Notes under the pieces: generated by a model | Database searches by the model: none | Told to the model about the DNA's origin: nothing | The model's input: the letters and a program-made list of their open reading frames with translations, nothing else | Position numbers and translations under genes: made by a program | DNA from: Pseudomonas sp. SCA2728.1_7 | GTDB lineage: Bacteria > Pseudomonadota > Gammaproteobacteria > Pseudomonadales > Pseudomonadaceae | DNA length: 64,000 nucleotides | Direction: 5' to 3' | Assembly (NCBI RefSeq): GCF_018138145.1 | Contig: NZ_CP073104.1 | Coordinates: forward strand, 6,353,001 to 6,417,000 | Part shown: piece by piece, positions 28,543 through 37,300 of the stretch | How positions within the stretch are numbered: position 1 is the first letter of the stretch | Layout: every line of letters begins with the position of its first letter

Positions 28543-28707
28543 GCCGTAAGGGCGGAACCCTAAGCAGCCGTTACCGCAGCAACGGATATGCCCCCAAACC
28601 CCCAAACCCCCAGCCCCACAACCCCCCAAATCTCCGACAGCTTCTACACTGGTTATCACGGCTTACCCCTCAAGCCCCAGACAACCCCCACCCAAGGAGT
28701 CTGTCCC

Positions 28708-28872
28708 ATGCCCGATAGAAAATGCGATTGTCCCAACTGCAAGTGCACCATCAAAGAAGGCGATCATGCCTACGCCGTCCACGGCAAACACTATTGCTGC
28801 GAGGCCTGCGCCCACCACCACAAAAGTGGTGAAGAGTGTTCAACCAAGGGCTGTAAATGCGCCCACGGATGA
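28708..28872 (+). CDS. Bacterial metallothionein
   Basis: A 54-residue protein with ten cysteines (positions 6, 8, 11, 13, 30, 31, 34, 44, 49, 51), plus several histidines. The layout CDCPNCKC, CCEAC and CKCAHG matches the BmtA/SmtA family, known from Pseudomonas and cyanobacteria. The GHKHYCCEAC-like centre (KHYCCEACAHHH) is the small zinc-finger fold. It binds Zn, Cd or Cu in the cytoplasm for storage and detoxification. AAGGAG lies 8 nt before the ATG at 28708; the frame upstream of it is a proline-rich non-coding run. No metal-responsive regulator is adjacent. Confidence 0.93.
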   Translation: MPDRKCDCPNCKCTIKEGDHAYAVHGKHYCCEACAHHHKSGEECSTKGCKCAHG

Positions 28873-28890
28873 ACAACGACGCATAAAAAA

Positions 28891-28913
28891 GTGGAGCCTA
28901 ATCAGGCTCCACT
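28891..28913. terminator. Terminator of the minus-strand small gene (possibly bidirectional)
   Basis: GTGGAGCCT pairs with AGGCTCCAC around a 5-base loop. On the minus strand it is followed by a run of six T. The stop codon of the minus-strand gene (28900-28898) lies in the loop, so the last codons form the hairpin. The metallothionein stop on the plus strand is 19 bp before it, so both genes may share it. Confidence 0.75.
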
Positions 28914-29170
28914 TCCAGTTTCAGGCTTTCATCCTCCAGCCGCTCGGTATGCCGCACCGTGCCCTGCAGTCGTCGGCCCTCAACCCTGACCACCACGGTT
29001 TTCGCCTGGTCGAGATCTTCCGGCAGCGGTGCCGGCACTCGCAGGGCAAAGCAAAACGGATCATCTTCGACCGCCTCCAGCCCAACGCGGCAGTCCACGC
29101 TTTTGGTGATCCGCCCGAACAGCGTATCGAGGCCGTAGTCCAGATGCGCCGGGCTGCTGATGTTGCTCAT
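28898..29170 (-). CDS. Hypothetical small cytoplasmic protein (90 aa)
   Basis: A 90-residue acidic protein starting MSNISSPAHLDYG with no signal peptide or membrane helix. It contains VGLEAVEDDPFCFALRVPAP and a C-terminal RHTERLEDESLKLEVEP. I do not recognise a family. The alternation of charged and hydrophobic residues suggests a small beta-rich fold. The ATG at 29170 is followed by well-biased codons, supporting a real gene. It ends inside its own terminator hairpin and is followed convergently by the metallothionein. It could be co-transcribed with the 76-residue gene at 29210, 39 bp upstream. Confidence 0.65.
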   Translation of the reverse strand: MSNISSPAHLDYGLDTLFGRITKSVDCRVGLEAVEDDPFCFALRVPAPLPEDLDQAKTVVVRVEGRRLQGTVRHTERLEDESLKLEVEPD

Positions 29171-29209
29171 GGTGCATTCCCCCGAATGATGCCGATCGCC
29201 AGGCAGAGC

Positions 29210-29437
29210 TTAGCTGGTCGGTCGCCACACGACGTTTTCCACGCCGAATTTTTCCGCCATCGGTTTGCTGGTCTTCTGCACCTTCTCACGGCCAAAACGC
29301 GGGATGCGGCCGACCCCGGCGTCGCAGCTTGCCCAGTGCCACGCCTCGGCGTTGTCCATCTTGTCCGAGCGGATAATGAACGACTTGGGCGTGCCGTGAA
29401 GGGTGTAGTCGATGACATAGAGTTTTGCGTTGTTCAT
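29210..29437 (-). CDS. Small conserved protein, DUF6555-like (75 aa)
   Basis: A 75-residue protein starting MNNAKLYVIDYTLHG. The start at 29437 is preferred over one 15 codons upstream because GGAGG lies about 8 nt before it. It contains SFIIRSDKMDNAEAWHWAS and RIPRFGREKVQK. From memory it resembles small Pseudomonas proteins grouped as DUF6555, of unknown function; I hold that assignment loosely. No signal peptide. It is divergent from the AraC-type regulator (146 bp gap). Confidence 0.65.
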   Translation of the reverse strand: MNNAKLYVIDYTLHGTPKSFIIRSDKMDNAEAWHWASCDAGVGRIPRFGREKVQKTSKPMAEKFGVENVVWRPTS

Positions 29438-29582
29438 AAAGCCCGTATTCCTCCCTGTGGTAATAGAGGGATCGCGGCGCACCGGGAAAATTCACTCGGA
29501 TTGTCCGACGGTCTCTATCGTTGGCGACGCCGTGGCGCACTGGGTACCATGGGTCTTTCGCCAACCCCAATGAATGCTCGCC

Positions 29583-30356
29583 ATGGCCCTTGCCGCACCG
29601 CCCGATCTCAGTGATACCGACGTGCCCGTGCAACGCGTGGCGCGGACCTATCCGCGCGGCTTGTTTATCGAGCCGCATGAGCATGTCTGGGGGCAGTTGC
29701 TGTATGCGATGAGCGGGGTGATGTGGGTTGAGACGCCGCACGAAGCGCTGGTGGTACCGCCGCAGCGCGCAGTGTGGTTGCCGCCGGGTGTGCCGCACGG
29801 GATTCGGGTGGTGTCGGATCTGCAGATGCGCAATATCTACCTGCGCCCGGCGCTGGCGGCGACGCTCGATCAGACGGTGCAGGTGATCGAGGTCGGCGGT
29901 TTGCTGCGCGAGTTGATTGTCGGGCTGGTGGAGCAGGGCGACAGCGGTGATCCGGCGTATTACGAAGCGCTGGTCGGGTTGGCCTTGCTGGAGCTGAAAC
30001 GCGCACGGCGTTCGCAGTTGAAAATCCCGATGCCGGACGACTCCGACCGGCGCTTGATGAATCTGTGTCAGGCGGTGATGGCGGCGCCGTCGCTGGAGAT
30101 TGCTTTCGAACAGCATGCGCAAAATGCCGGAGCCAGCGTGCGCACGTTAGCGCGGTTGTTCAAGGACAGCCTCGGCATGGGCTTCGCCGAGTGGCGGCGG
30201 CAGGTGCAACTGGCGACGGCGGTGGCGGAACTGATTCAGGGCGTGGCGGTGAGTGTGATTGCCCGGGAACTCGGCTATTCACCCAGCAGTTTCAGTGACA
30301 TGTTTCGCCGCGAATTGGGCGTGGCGCCCTCGCAATTCATGACTCACAGCGGATGA
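29583..30356 (+). CDS. AraC-family transcriptional regulator with cupin sensor domain
   Basis: This protein has about 257 residues; an ATG three codons upstream at 29574 is an alternative start. The N-terminal half is a cupin-like AraC_binding fold (FIEPHEHVWGQLLYAMSG, then VVPPQRAVWLPPGVPH). The C-terminal third has two helix-turn-helix motifs (EQHAQNAGASVRTLARLFKD and SVIARELGYSPSSFSDMFRR), ending with the AraC signature GVAPSQF. The pattern matches regulators that control an adjacent exporter or oxidoreductase. Its own target here is not evident; candidates are the XapX/dehydrogenase unit downstream or the divergent small gene. Confidence 0.9.
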   Translation: MALAAPPDLSDTDVPVQRVARTYPRGLFIEPHEHVWGQLLYAMSGVMWVETPHEALVVPPQRAVWLPPGVPHGIRVVSDLQMRNIYLRPALAATLDQTVQVIEVGGLLRELIVGLVEQGDSGDPAYYEALVGLALLELKRARRSQLKIPMPDDSDRRLMNLCQAVMAAPSLEIAFEQHAQNAGASVRTLARLFKDSLGMGFAEWRRQVQLATAVAELIQGVAVSVIARELGYSPSSFSDMFRRELGVAPSQFMTHSG

Positions 30357-30373
30357 TTAGACTGGCCTAAGAC

Positions 30374-30463
30374 CTGTAGGCCTTCGCCTGCTCGCGATAG
30401 CGGTGTGTCATTCAACTATGCATCAGCTGACACACCGCTATCGCGAGCAGGCTCACTCCTACA
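30374..30463. repeat. REP pair, hybrid type A'
   Basis: The left arm is CTGTAGGCCTTCGCCTGCTC and the right arm is the inverted copy of TGTAGGAGTGAGCCTGCTCG. The arms differ in the six bases after TGTAGG (CCTTCG against AGTGAG). Confidence 0.9.
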
Positions 30464-30577
30464 ATGGACTGTGTTGGCTCCAAAGGTTTGTCCGAAATTC
30501 AGAAGTCCTTGGCCGATTCCATCCCGGCCGGTTCCCTAAACTCTGTCCATTCCCTTCAAACGGCGGAGTGATTCCCC

Positions 30578-30751
30578 ATGAACTACCTGATTTCGCTGGC
30601 CATCGGTCTCGGCGTCGGCCTGCTCTATGGCGCGCTGGATTTCCGTTCTCCCGCACCGCCGGCCATCGCGCTGGTCGGTTTGCTCGGCATGTTGGCCGGT
30701 GAACAGTTGTGGCCGATGGGCCGGCAATTGGTCGCCGGTTGGTTGTCCTGA
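30578..30751 (+). CDS. XapX-domain small membrane protein
   Basis: A 57-residue protein with two hydrophobic segments (YLISLAIGLGVGLLYGAL and IALVGLLGMLAGEQL) joined by a short FRSPAPP turn. The R-S/T-P-A-PP turn followed by A-L-x-GLLG is the signature of the XapX family of two-helix inner-membrane proteins, whose role is unknown. GGCGGAG lies 11 nt before the ATG. The next gene begins 30 bp downstream on the same strand, so both probably belong to one transcript. Confidence 0.82.
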   Translation: MNYLISLAIGLGVGLLYGALDFRSPAPPAIALVGLLGMLAGEQLWPMGRQLVAGWLS

Positions 30752-30781
30752 ATTTCCTCTTTTCCTTCGGTGGATGTCCTC

Positions 30782-31738
30782 ATGAAAGCACTGCAATTCG
30801 ATAAAACCGGCGACCTGTCTTCCCTGCGCTGTGTCGAGGTGCCGACCCCGGTCCCCGGCGCTGAAGAAGTGCTGGTGCAGATCAAGGCTGCCGGGCTGAA
30901 TCCCAGCGATGTGAAAAACGTCCTCGGCCGCTTCCCCTACACCACGCTGCCACGGATTCCCGGTCGCGATTTCGCCGGTGTCGTCGTCGAAGGCCCGCAA
31001 GCGTTGATCGGTCAGGAAGTCTGGGGCACTGGCCGTGAGCTCGGCTTTTTCGCCGATGGCACCCATGCCGGGTTCGTCAAACTGCCGGCCAATGGCGTGG
31101 CGCACAAACCCTCGCACCTGAGTTTCACCCAGGCGGCCAGCCTCGGCGTGCCTTACACCACAGCGTGGGATGCGCTGGAACGCAGTCTGGTAACGGCCGA
31201 AACCCGTTTGCTGGTGATCGGCGGCGGGGCGGTGGCCACCGCTGCTTTGGCGCTGGCGAAAGTGCGCGGCGCGCAGTTGCTGGCAGCCGCGCGGCGCCCG
31301 GAGCAGGTGGCCGATTTGCAGACGCAGGGTTATCAAACGATTCAGCTGGATAAGCCCGAAGACCTCGGCGCGCAGGTCAACGCGGTATATCGCGGCGGCG
31401 CCGATGTGATCTTCGACACCACCGGTTTCTGGTTGCCGGCGTCGGTGGCGGCATTGGCCACGTTCGGCCGGATCGCAATCATCGCGGCGCCGGTGGACGG
31501 GCATGTGCAACTGCCGGCACTGGCGCTGTATCGCAAGGGTGGCTCGGTGGTCGGGATCAATTCGCTGCTGTATGGCGTTGCAGCCTGTGCGGCGATGCTC
31601 GAGCAGTTCGGGCGGTTCTTTGATGAAGGCTTGTTGCCGTTGCCGCAAGGGTTGGTCGAAGCGCCGTTGGCCGAAGGCCTGGCGCGCTACGCCGACGTCA
31701 ATCAGGGCAGCGGTGACAAGGTCATCCTAATTCCCTGA
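30782..31738 (+). CDS. Zinc-less quinone oxidoreductase-like alcohol dehydrogenase (MDR superfamily)
   Basis: The 318-residue protein has the GroES-like N-terminal domain (AAGLNPSDVKNVLGRFP, then RIPGRDFAGVV) and a Rossmann domain with the glycine-rich nucleotide loop in LLVIGGGAVATAALALA. The zinc-binding Cys/His set of true alcohol dehydrogenases is absent, so it should be an NADPH-dependent quinone or enone reductase. The expected GxGxxG loop here reads GGGAVA. The start at 30782 is chosen because the family begins MKALQF. It follows the XapX gene by 30 bp and is followed by a REP pair. Confidence 0.85.
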   Translation: MKALQFDKTGDLSSLRCVEVPTPVPGAEEVLVQIKAAGLNPSDVKNVLGRFPYTTLPRIPGRDFAGVVVEGPQALIGQEVWGTGRELGFFADGTHAGFVKLPANGVAHKPSHLSFTQAASLGVPYTTAWDALERSLVTAETRLLVIGGGAVATAALALAKVRGAQLLAAARRPEQVADLQTQGYQTIQLDKPEDLGAQVNAVYRGGADVIFDTTGFWLPASVAALATFGRIAIIAAPVDGHVQLPALALYRKGGSVVGINSLLYGVAACAAMLEQFGRFFDEGLLPLPQGLVEAPLAEGLARYADVNQGSGDKVILIP

Positions 31739-31753
31739 CCCACCGCAAAACCC

Positions 31754-31844
31754 CTGTAGGCCTTCGCCTGCTCGCGATAGCGGTGTAACAGTCACCCATG
31801 CATCAACTGACACACCGCGATCGCGAGCAGGCTCACTCCTACAG
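31754..31844. repeat. REP pair, hybrid type A'
   Basis: The left arm begins CTGTAGGCCTTCGCCTGCTC; the right arm is the normal type A inverted copy. It lies in the convergent gap between the dehydrogenase and the nucleoside permease genes. Confidence 0.9.
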
Positions 31845-31860
31845 TAGATCGGTGTGTAGC

Positions 31861-32883
31861 TCAGGATTGCGGGACGCCGTTTTCCCACTCCGACCAGTTT
31901 TTCAGGATGTCCTGCACCAGCGGATTACCCGCGCGATAAAGATTCTCCAGCGCCGGCACAAAGCCGCCCTGATCGGCGTACTTGAGCAGGTTGTCCACTT
32001 CACTGCCGCCCGGCTCAGGACGGTCAAAGTCGGAGCCGGCGCGCACCACGGCGAGGCGTTGCACGTCGACCAGACCTTCGCGACTGGCACGCAGCAAGGC
32101 CTCATAGGTCGAGTTGTCTTCCTGCTGCGTCGTGCAGTATTCGCCCTTGTTGTCGGTCAGCAGTTTGGTCCAGACCTCGGCCCGTTCGCTCAGTCGCGTG
32201 CCGGAAAACCAGGTGTTGCCGGCCAGTGTGTCGCAGCGCGTCACCACCGGTGGTTGATTGGCCGGCGCCGACGGATATTTCAGGCGCCACGCGGCAGACT
32301 CCTTGCTTTCGCTCAGCTCGACCTTGTGGCTCAGGGCGAAAGCCTTGGCCTGCAATTTCGGGTTGAGTTCAAAGACTTCGGTCTTGTAGTCCAGCGGCGG
32401 TTTTTCGTTCGGGCCTTTGGTGTTGATGCCCAGATAACCGGTCGGCCAGCTCGACGGCGCATCGCGCGAATCGATCTCCCATTGCGTGCCGAACTCCACC
32501 AGATAATGCGCCCATGCAGCGGTGCCGATGGTCCCGTGTTTCGGGCTGATCCCGGCAATGCCGGCGATCAGGAAGTAGCTTTTGCGCAGGTCGAATTTCG
32601 GCGACAGCGCCAACGCCAATGTCGAAGCGGCCGCGTTGGTTTGACCCATGCCGGTGGTCAGCAGGCACACCTGCTGCGCGTTGCAGCGGATGCTCGGGTA
32701 CTCGGCGGACAGGCCCGGCACGCGGATTTCCTGCTTCAACTCCAGGCGATCAATCCAGTGTTGTGCCTCGGGGGCGAACATGGTGATCAGCACGACTTTC
32801 GGTTGAATCGGCGCCTCGGCGGCCCACGCGGTGGAAGAGAGCAGGGCCGCGCCGGCCAGGGTCAAACGCATCATTGCTTGCAT
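31861..32883 (-). CDS. Purine nucleoside permease-like protein (NUP family)
   Basis: A 340-residue protein with a signal peptide (MMRLTLAGAALLSSTAWAAE), so it is exported to the periplasm. The body contains TMFAPEAQHWIDRL, TTGMGQTNAAASTLALAL and IAGIAGISPKHGTIG, which resemble the purine nucleoside permease (NUP) family and the related nucleoside phosphorylase fold. AAGGAG precedes the start. It lies 15 bp downstream of the Tsx-like channel gene, making a nucleoside uptake operon. Despite the family name it lacks multiple membrane helices. It may therefore act as a periplasmic nucleoside-binding or -processing enzyme rather than a permease. Confidence 0.82.
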   Translation of the reverse strand: MQAMMRLTLAGAALLSSTAWAAEAPIQPKVVLITMFAPEAQHWIDRLELKQEIRVPGLSAEYPSIRCNAQQVCLLTTGMGQTNAAASTLALALSPKFDLRKSYFLIAGIAGISPKHGTIGTAAWAHYLVEFGTQWEIDSRDAPSSWPTGYLGINTKGPNEKPPLDYKTEVFELNPKLQAKAFALSHKVELSESKESAAWRLKYPSAPANQPPVVTRCDTLAGNTWFSGTRLSERAEVWTKLLTDNKGEYCTTQQEDNSTYEALLRASREGLVDVQRLAVVRAGSDFDRPEPGGSEVDNLLKYADQGGFVPALENLYRAGNPLVQDILKNWSEWENGVPQS

Positions 32884-32898
32884 GGAAAACTCCTTGAT

Positions 32899-33858
32899 TC
32901 AGAACTGATAACCGACGCCGGCGTAGTAACCCCAGCCGTTGGAACGCGCACGGAAATTGCCATCGCCAAAATTCAGCTCGCTGCCGTCCTCCCAGTTGCC
33001 GCCGTTGTGGAAATAACGGCCGACCAGGGTGAAGCGCAAGTGGGTGAACGAGTAGAGCAGGACGTTGGTCGCCACCGTCGCGTTGGCCGTGCGCGCAGGG
33101 TTGTCCTTGTGGATGTCCGAGCCGAAATCGAAGTTGGTGAAACCGATGTAAGTCAGCGAGGCGCCGTTGCTGAATTTGTCGATCGGCACGATGTACTTCA
33201 GTTGCGCGCGATAGCCGTCCCAGGAATATTCGTTGCTGGCGCCATAGTTTTCCCACTGATAACGACCGTAGAGGTTGGCCGACAGATTGACCCGCGAATG
33301 GGTGTCGATGTCGGTGCCGAAACCGCTGTAGAGGGTGTTGGCGCGGTTCTCTTTGCGGCTGCCATGGTCGTAGATCCAGTCGAACGCCACATACCATTCC
33401 TTGAACGGACCGATGGCCAGGCTGCGGCCGGCAAGGTAGTCGATGGAGATGCGTGGTTCGTGCTCCATGAACACCGGCGAGCCGTGATCCCACACGCCTT
33501 TGTCGTGGCTGTTGCCGATATTGAAGATCTTCGGGATGTCGATGTAGCCGTACAACTCGAACGGACCTTTGCGGCCGAAGTACTCGTATTCCAGATAGAT
33601 GTCGTCGGCCGGTTGTGGGCCGAAGCTGATGTCCTTGCTGCCAATCAACATCAAGTCCTGGTTGTACCAGTCCGACAGGTACGCGCCTTTTTTCGGCGGG
33701 CTGGCTTCGGGGCTGAGGGCTTCGCCCTGGGCGGATTCTTCCTTGGCGACCGGTTGCGCCAGAGCGCTGGGGCTGAGAAGTCCGGTAACGCCGGTCAGTA
33801 GCAGGGAAACAGCGAGCGTGCACGGGAAAGGTGCGCGAAAAGGGCATGCGATGGGCAT
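32899..33858 (-). CDS. Tsx-like nucleoside-specific outer-membrane channel
   Basis: A 319-residue outer-membrane protein with an N-terminal signal (FPCTLAVSLLLTGVTGLLSP) and many amphipathic beta strands ending in an aromatic C-terminus (YYAGVGYQF). Motifs include YLSDWYNQDLMLIG, DDIYLEYEYFGRKG and WEDGSELNFGDGNF, typical of the Tsx/OmpK family that forms nucleoside-selective pores. AAGGACTTTGA precedes the ATG. It is the first gene of the pair with the NUP-type protein. Two LacI/PurR-like operators lie 60-100 bp upstream, so expression is probably repressed in the absence of nucleosides or a sugar derived from them. Confidence 0.88.
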   Translation of the reverse strand: MPIACPFRAPFPCTLAVSLLLTGVTGLLSPSALAQPVAKEESAQGEALSPEASPPKKGAYLSDWYNQDLMLIGSKDISFGPQPADDIYLEYEYFGRKGPFELYGYIDIPKIFNIGNSHDKGVWDHGSPVFMEHEPRISIDYLAGRSLAIGPFKEWYVAFDWIYDHGSRKENRANTLYSGFGTDIDTHSRVNLSANLYGRYQWENYGASNEYSWDGYRAQLKYIVPIDKFSNGASLTYIGFTNFDFGSDIHKDNPARTANATVATNVLLYSFTHLRFTLVGRYFHNGGNWEDGSELNFGDGNFRARSNGWGYYAGVGYQF

Positions 33859-33916
33859 TCAAAGTCCTTTTTTTGCGGATCAGGGCCCGGATTCCGTGGG
33901 CTTGTACGGTTTTGTT

Positions 33917-33955
33917 ACGAAAACGTTGGTATTGACGTTACGCAAACGTTTGCAC
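33917..33955 (-). promoter_or_regulatory. Two LacI/PurR-type operator-like sites upstream of tsx
   Basis: ACGCAAACGTTTGCAC at 33940-33955 is a near-perfect palindrome centred on CG and matches the PurR-type consensus ACGCAAACGTTTGCGT in all but the last two bases. A weaker copy, ACGAAAACGTTGGT, lies at 33917-33930. The centres are 23 bp apart. They sit between tsx and the autotransporter, nearer tsx. Confidence 0.6.
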
Positions 33956-34048
33956 AAGGCGTACCAGTTTTCTCAATGCCATGAAATATCGATGAATTCG
34001 CAAATTTAACTGACGGATTGATCAGGTATGCCTGCTCACCGCGAAACC

Positions 34049-34140
34049 CCTGTAGGCCTTCGCCTGCTCGCGATAGCGGTTTATCAATAAAACGTGGGCT
34101 GACTGACACACCGCCATCGCGAGCAGGCTCACTCCTACAG
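34049..34140. repeat. REP pair, hybrid type A', in the 511-bp tsx-autotransporter gap
   Basis: The left arm begins CTGTAGGCCTTCGCCTGCTC, and the right arm is the type A inverted copy. The rest of the gap 33859-34369 holds the LacI-like operators (33917-33955) and an AT-rich stretch at 34196-34230 with TATTAAAGTATTAAC, a plausible promoter region for the autotransporter. I see nothing else in it. Confidence 0.85.
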
Positions 34141-34369
34141 GTTCTGCGACAGGCCGAAGACCCATGGATACGGGCTGAAACGCTGATTCCAGAACCCTCT
34201 AGTATTAAAGTATTAACACCATTTAATCCGTGCCCCATTGCCGGGCGTCTACTAGCTTTGTCCCCAATCAACGGTTTTGTGATGACCGTCGCAGTCTTGA
34301 TTCGCGTGTGGAATAAGCACGGCTCTGCGCGCCCTCAAGGAAGAAATTGGCCACGACAAGGAGTAGCCC

Positions 34370-37300
34370 GTGGAAGCAAGGTTTGGTGTCGCCCTCGTTT
34401 CGCGTTTTTCCCCTCTATCCCTTGCTGTGCACCTGAGCGTCGCCGGGCTGTTGTTCGGCGGGGTCAGCGCACCGGCGTTGGCCACTTGCTCCACGGCGGG
34501 TTCGACGGTGACCTGTACCGGCGTGCCCAGCCTGCCGCTGTTTCTCAACAATTTCTCCAGTGCCACCAGTGGCCTGACGGTCAACGTCAACAGTGGGGCG
34601 CAGATGAATGCGACCCTCGGCGGCCATGTGATGGACCTGACCGGGGTGAACATCTCCCTGAACAACTCCGGCACGATTGACCCGGCGTTGCTTGGCCTGG
34701 TCTCGGTGTTGAGCGGCGGCGCGTTCATCGGCACCGGTGCAACGAGCACGGTCAGTGTGCTCAATAACGCCAGCGGGATCATCCGTGGTACGGGCATGCT
34801 GCTCGGGCTCAACCTGACCAGCATCGACGGCCTGGCCCTTTCGGTTAACAACGCGGCAACCGGCACCACCAGCATCACCAACAACGGCACCATCACCTCG
34901 ACAGGACTCTCGATCGGCGGCATCACCTTGGCCGACACTCCGGTAGTCGGCGTCTACGGTGGTTCGCAGGTCAACATGACCAACAGCAGCACCGGTGTGA
35001 TCAACGGCCGGATCGCCTTCGAAACCTCGGCGGCGGGCAACACTTTCACCAACGCCGGTGCGATTACCGGCGGTGTGTCGATGGGGGCGGCGAGCACCAA
35101 CACCTTCACTGCGGTGACCGGCTCCAGTGTCAACGTCGGTGACGGTGTACAGATCAGCGTCGGCCTCGGCGGTTTGATCGGCATCAACCTGACCTTCGCC
35201 CCGACCGGCACGGTCGATGGCGGCGCGGGCGGTACTAACAGCCTGATCCTGCAAAATACTGGCGGCGTCGGCGGCGGTATCGCCGAGACTGGCACGGCGT
35301 CCAGCGCGACCTACGTCAACTTCAACAACCTGACCCTTAACAGCGGCACCTGGACCTTGCAGGGGCCTCTGGTCAGCGGCGCGACCACGCTCAACGGCGG
35401 TATCGCGAATTTCAACAACAACGCCACCTTCGGCAGCGGTGTGCTCACCTCCAACGGCGGGGTTTTGCAGGCCAGCAACGCCGGGTTGAACATCAGCAAT
35501 CTGATCTCCCTCGGCGCCGGCGGCGTCACGCTACAAGGCAGCAACGCGACCACCCTGAGCGGGGTGATTTCCGGCAGCGGCGGTTTCACCAAGGCCGGTA
35601 CCGGCCAGCTAAACCTCAGCGCCGCCAACACCTATCTGGGCAACACCACGCTCAATGGCGGCACCGTGCAGTTGGGTAACAATCAGGCGTTCAGTACCGG
35701 CGCGCTCAACGTCACCGGCGCGACGACCCTGAGCGCGCCGGGCACGATCAGCCTGGCCAACGCCATCAGCCTCGGCGGCACCTTGACGGCCGGCGGTACT
35801 GGTGCGCTGACCCTCGGCGGCTTGATCAGCGGCAGCAGCGGCCTGACCAAAACCGGCAGCGGCAGCCTGACCGTCAGCGGTGCCAATACCGGTTTCACCG
35901 GCACCACCACCCTCAGCGCCGGCAGCCTGCTGGTGACCAACAACAACTCGCTGGGTAGCGGCGCGCTGAACACGGCCACCGGTACCAGTCTCGACAGCAC
36001 CGCCAACGTCACCCTGGCCAACAACATCGCGATGACCGGCGCGCTCAACGTGCTCGGCAGCAATGCGCTGACCCTCGGTGGCGTGTTGTCCGGCACCGGC
36101 GGCATCACCAAATCCGGCAGTGCCAGCCTGACGTTGACCGGCAACAACAGCAACAGTGGCAACACGCTGCTCAATGCCGGCAGCCTGTTGGTCGGCAGCA
36201 ACACCGCGCTGGGCACTGGCGCGCTGAATGCGGCGGCGGGTACCACACTGGATGCGACCACGGCGGTGACCCTGGCCAACGCCGTCGCGTTGGCAGGCGA
36301 TCTGACCCTTGGCGGCACGCAGGCATTGGGCCTGAGCGGCGTCGTCAGCGGCGCCGGCAACCTGATCAAGAACGGCACGGCAAACCTGAGTCTCAGTGGC
36401 AACAACACCTTCTCTGGCGGCACCGCGCTGAATGCCGGCACGCTGATTGTCGGTTCCAACACCGCGCTGGGCACTGGCGCGTTGACCACGGCGGCGGGCA
36501 CTACCCTCGACGCCAGCACGGCAGTGGCGTTGGCTAACGCGGTCTCCCTGGGTGGCAACCTCAACGTCGGCGGCAGCGCCAACCTGACCTTGGGCGGGAT
36601 TGTCAGCGGCAGCGGCGGGCTGACCAAAAACGGCGCGGCCAACCTGATTCTCAACGGCACCAACACCTTCCTCGGCGCGATCGCGTTGAACGCGGGCACG
36701 ATCACCGCGGGCGCCAACGCGGCGCTCGGCAGCGGCAACATCACCGTCGGCGGCGTGGCCACTCTGGACAGCAATGCCGCTGTGACACTCAACAATGCGG
36801 TCATTCTCAACAACAGCCTGGGCATTGGCGGCAGCAACGCGCTGACCCTCGGCGGGGTGATCAGCGGCGCCAGCCAATTGGTAAAAAACGGCGCAGCCAA
36901 TCTCACGCTCAGCGGCGTCAACACCTACAGCGGCGGCACCACGCTGAATGCCGGCAGTCTGACGGTCGGCAACGGCGCAGCACTGGGCACCGGCGCGTTG
37001 TCGGTGGAAGGCGCGGGCACGCTCAACAGCAGCTCCACCGTGACCCTGAACAACAACGTGATTCTCAACGCCAACCTCACCGCTGGCGGCGCCAATGCGC
37101 TGACCCTCGGCGGGGTGATCAGTGGCAGCAATGGTTTGATCAAGACCGGCGCATCGAGCCTGACCCTCAACGGCAATAACACCTACACCGGCACCACGGC
37201 GCTGAATGCCGGTTCGCTGGTGGTCGGCTCCAGCACGGCCCTCGGCACCGGCACACTGAACGCCTCGAACGGCACCACCCTGGATGCCAGCACTGCGGCA

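Larger units (their letters stand above)
25950..28590. repeat. Long-inverted-repeat intergenic element, right arm split by an IS
   Basis: The left arm 25950-26043 begins CATATCCGTTGCTGCGG and runs to CCAAAAAGGCTTGC. The right arm is its inverted copy in two pieces, about 27067-27122 and 28543-28590, interrupted by the insertion sequence. Only about two mismatches separate the arms (ccac versus ctgc before TTAGGG). Inner flanks (26044-26215 and 26885-27066) are also partly complementary, for example GGTTTGCTTCGCTGCACCT against its complement. Between the arms lie a 101-bp tandem array and a hexanucleotide array. No supported gene lies in 25937-27122; open frames there are repeat translations. 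Confidence 0.85.
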
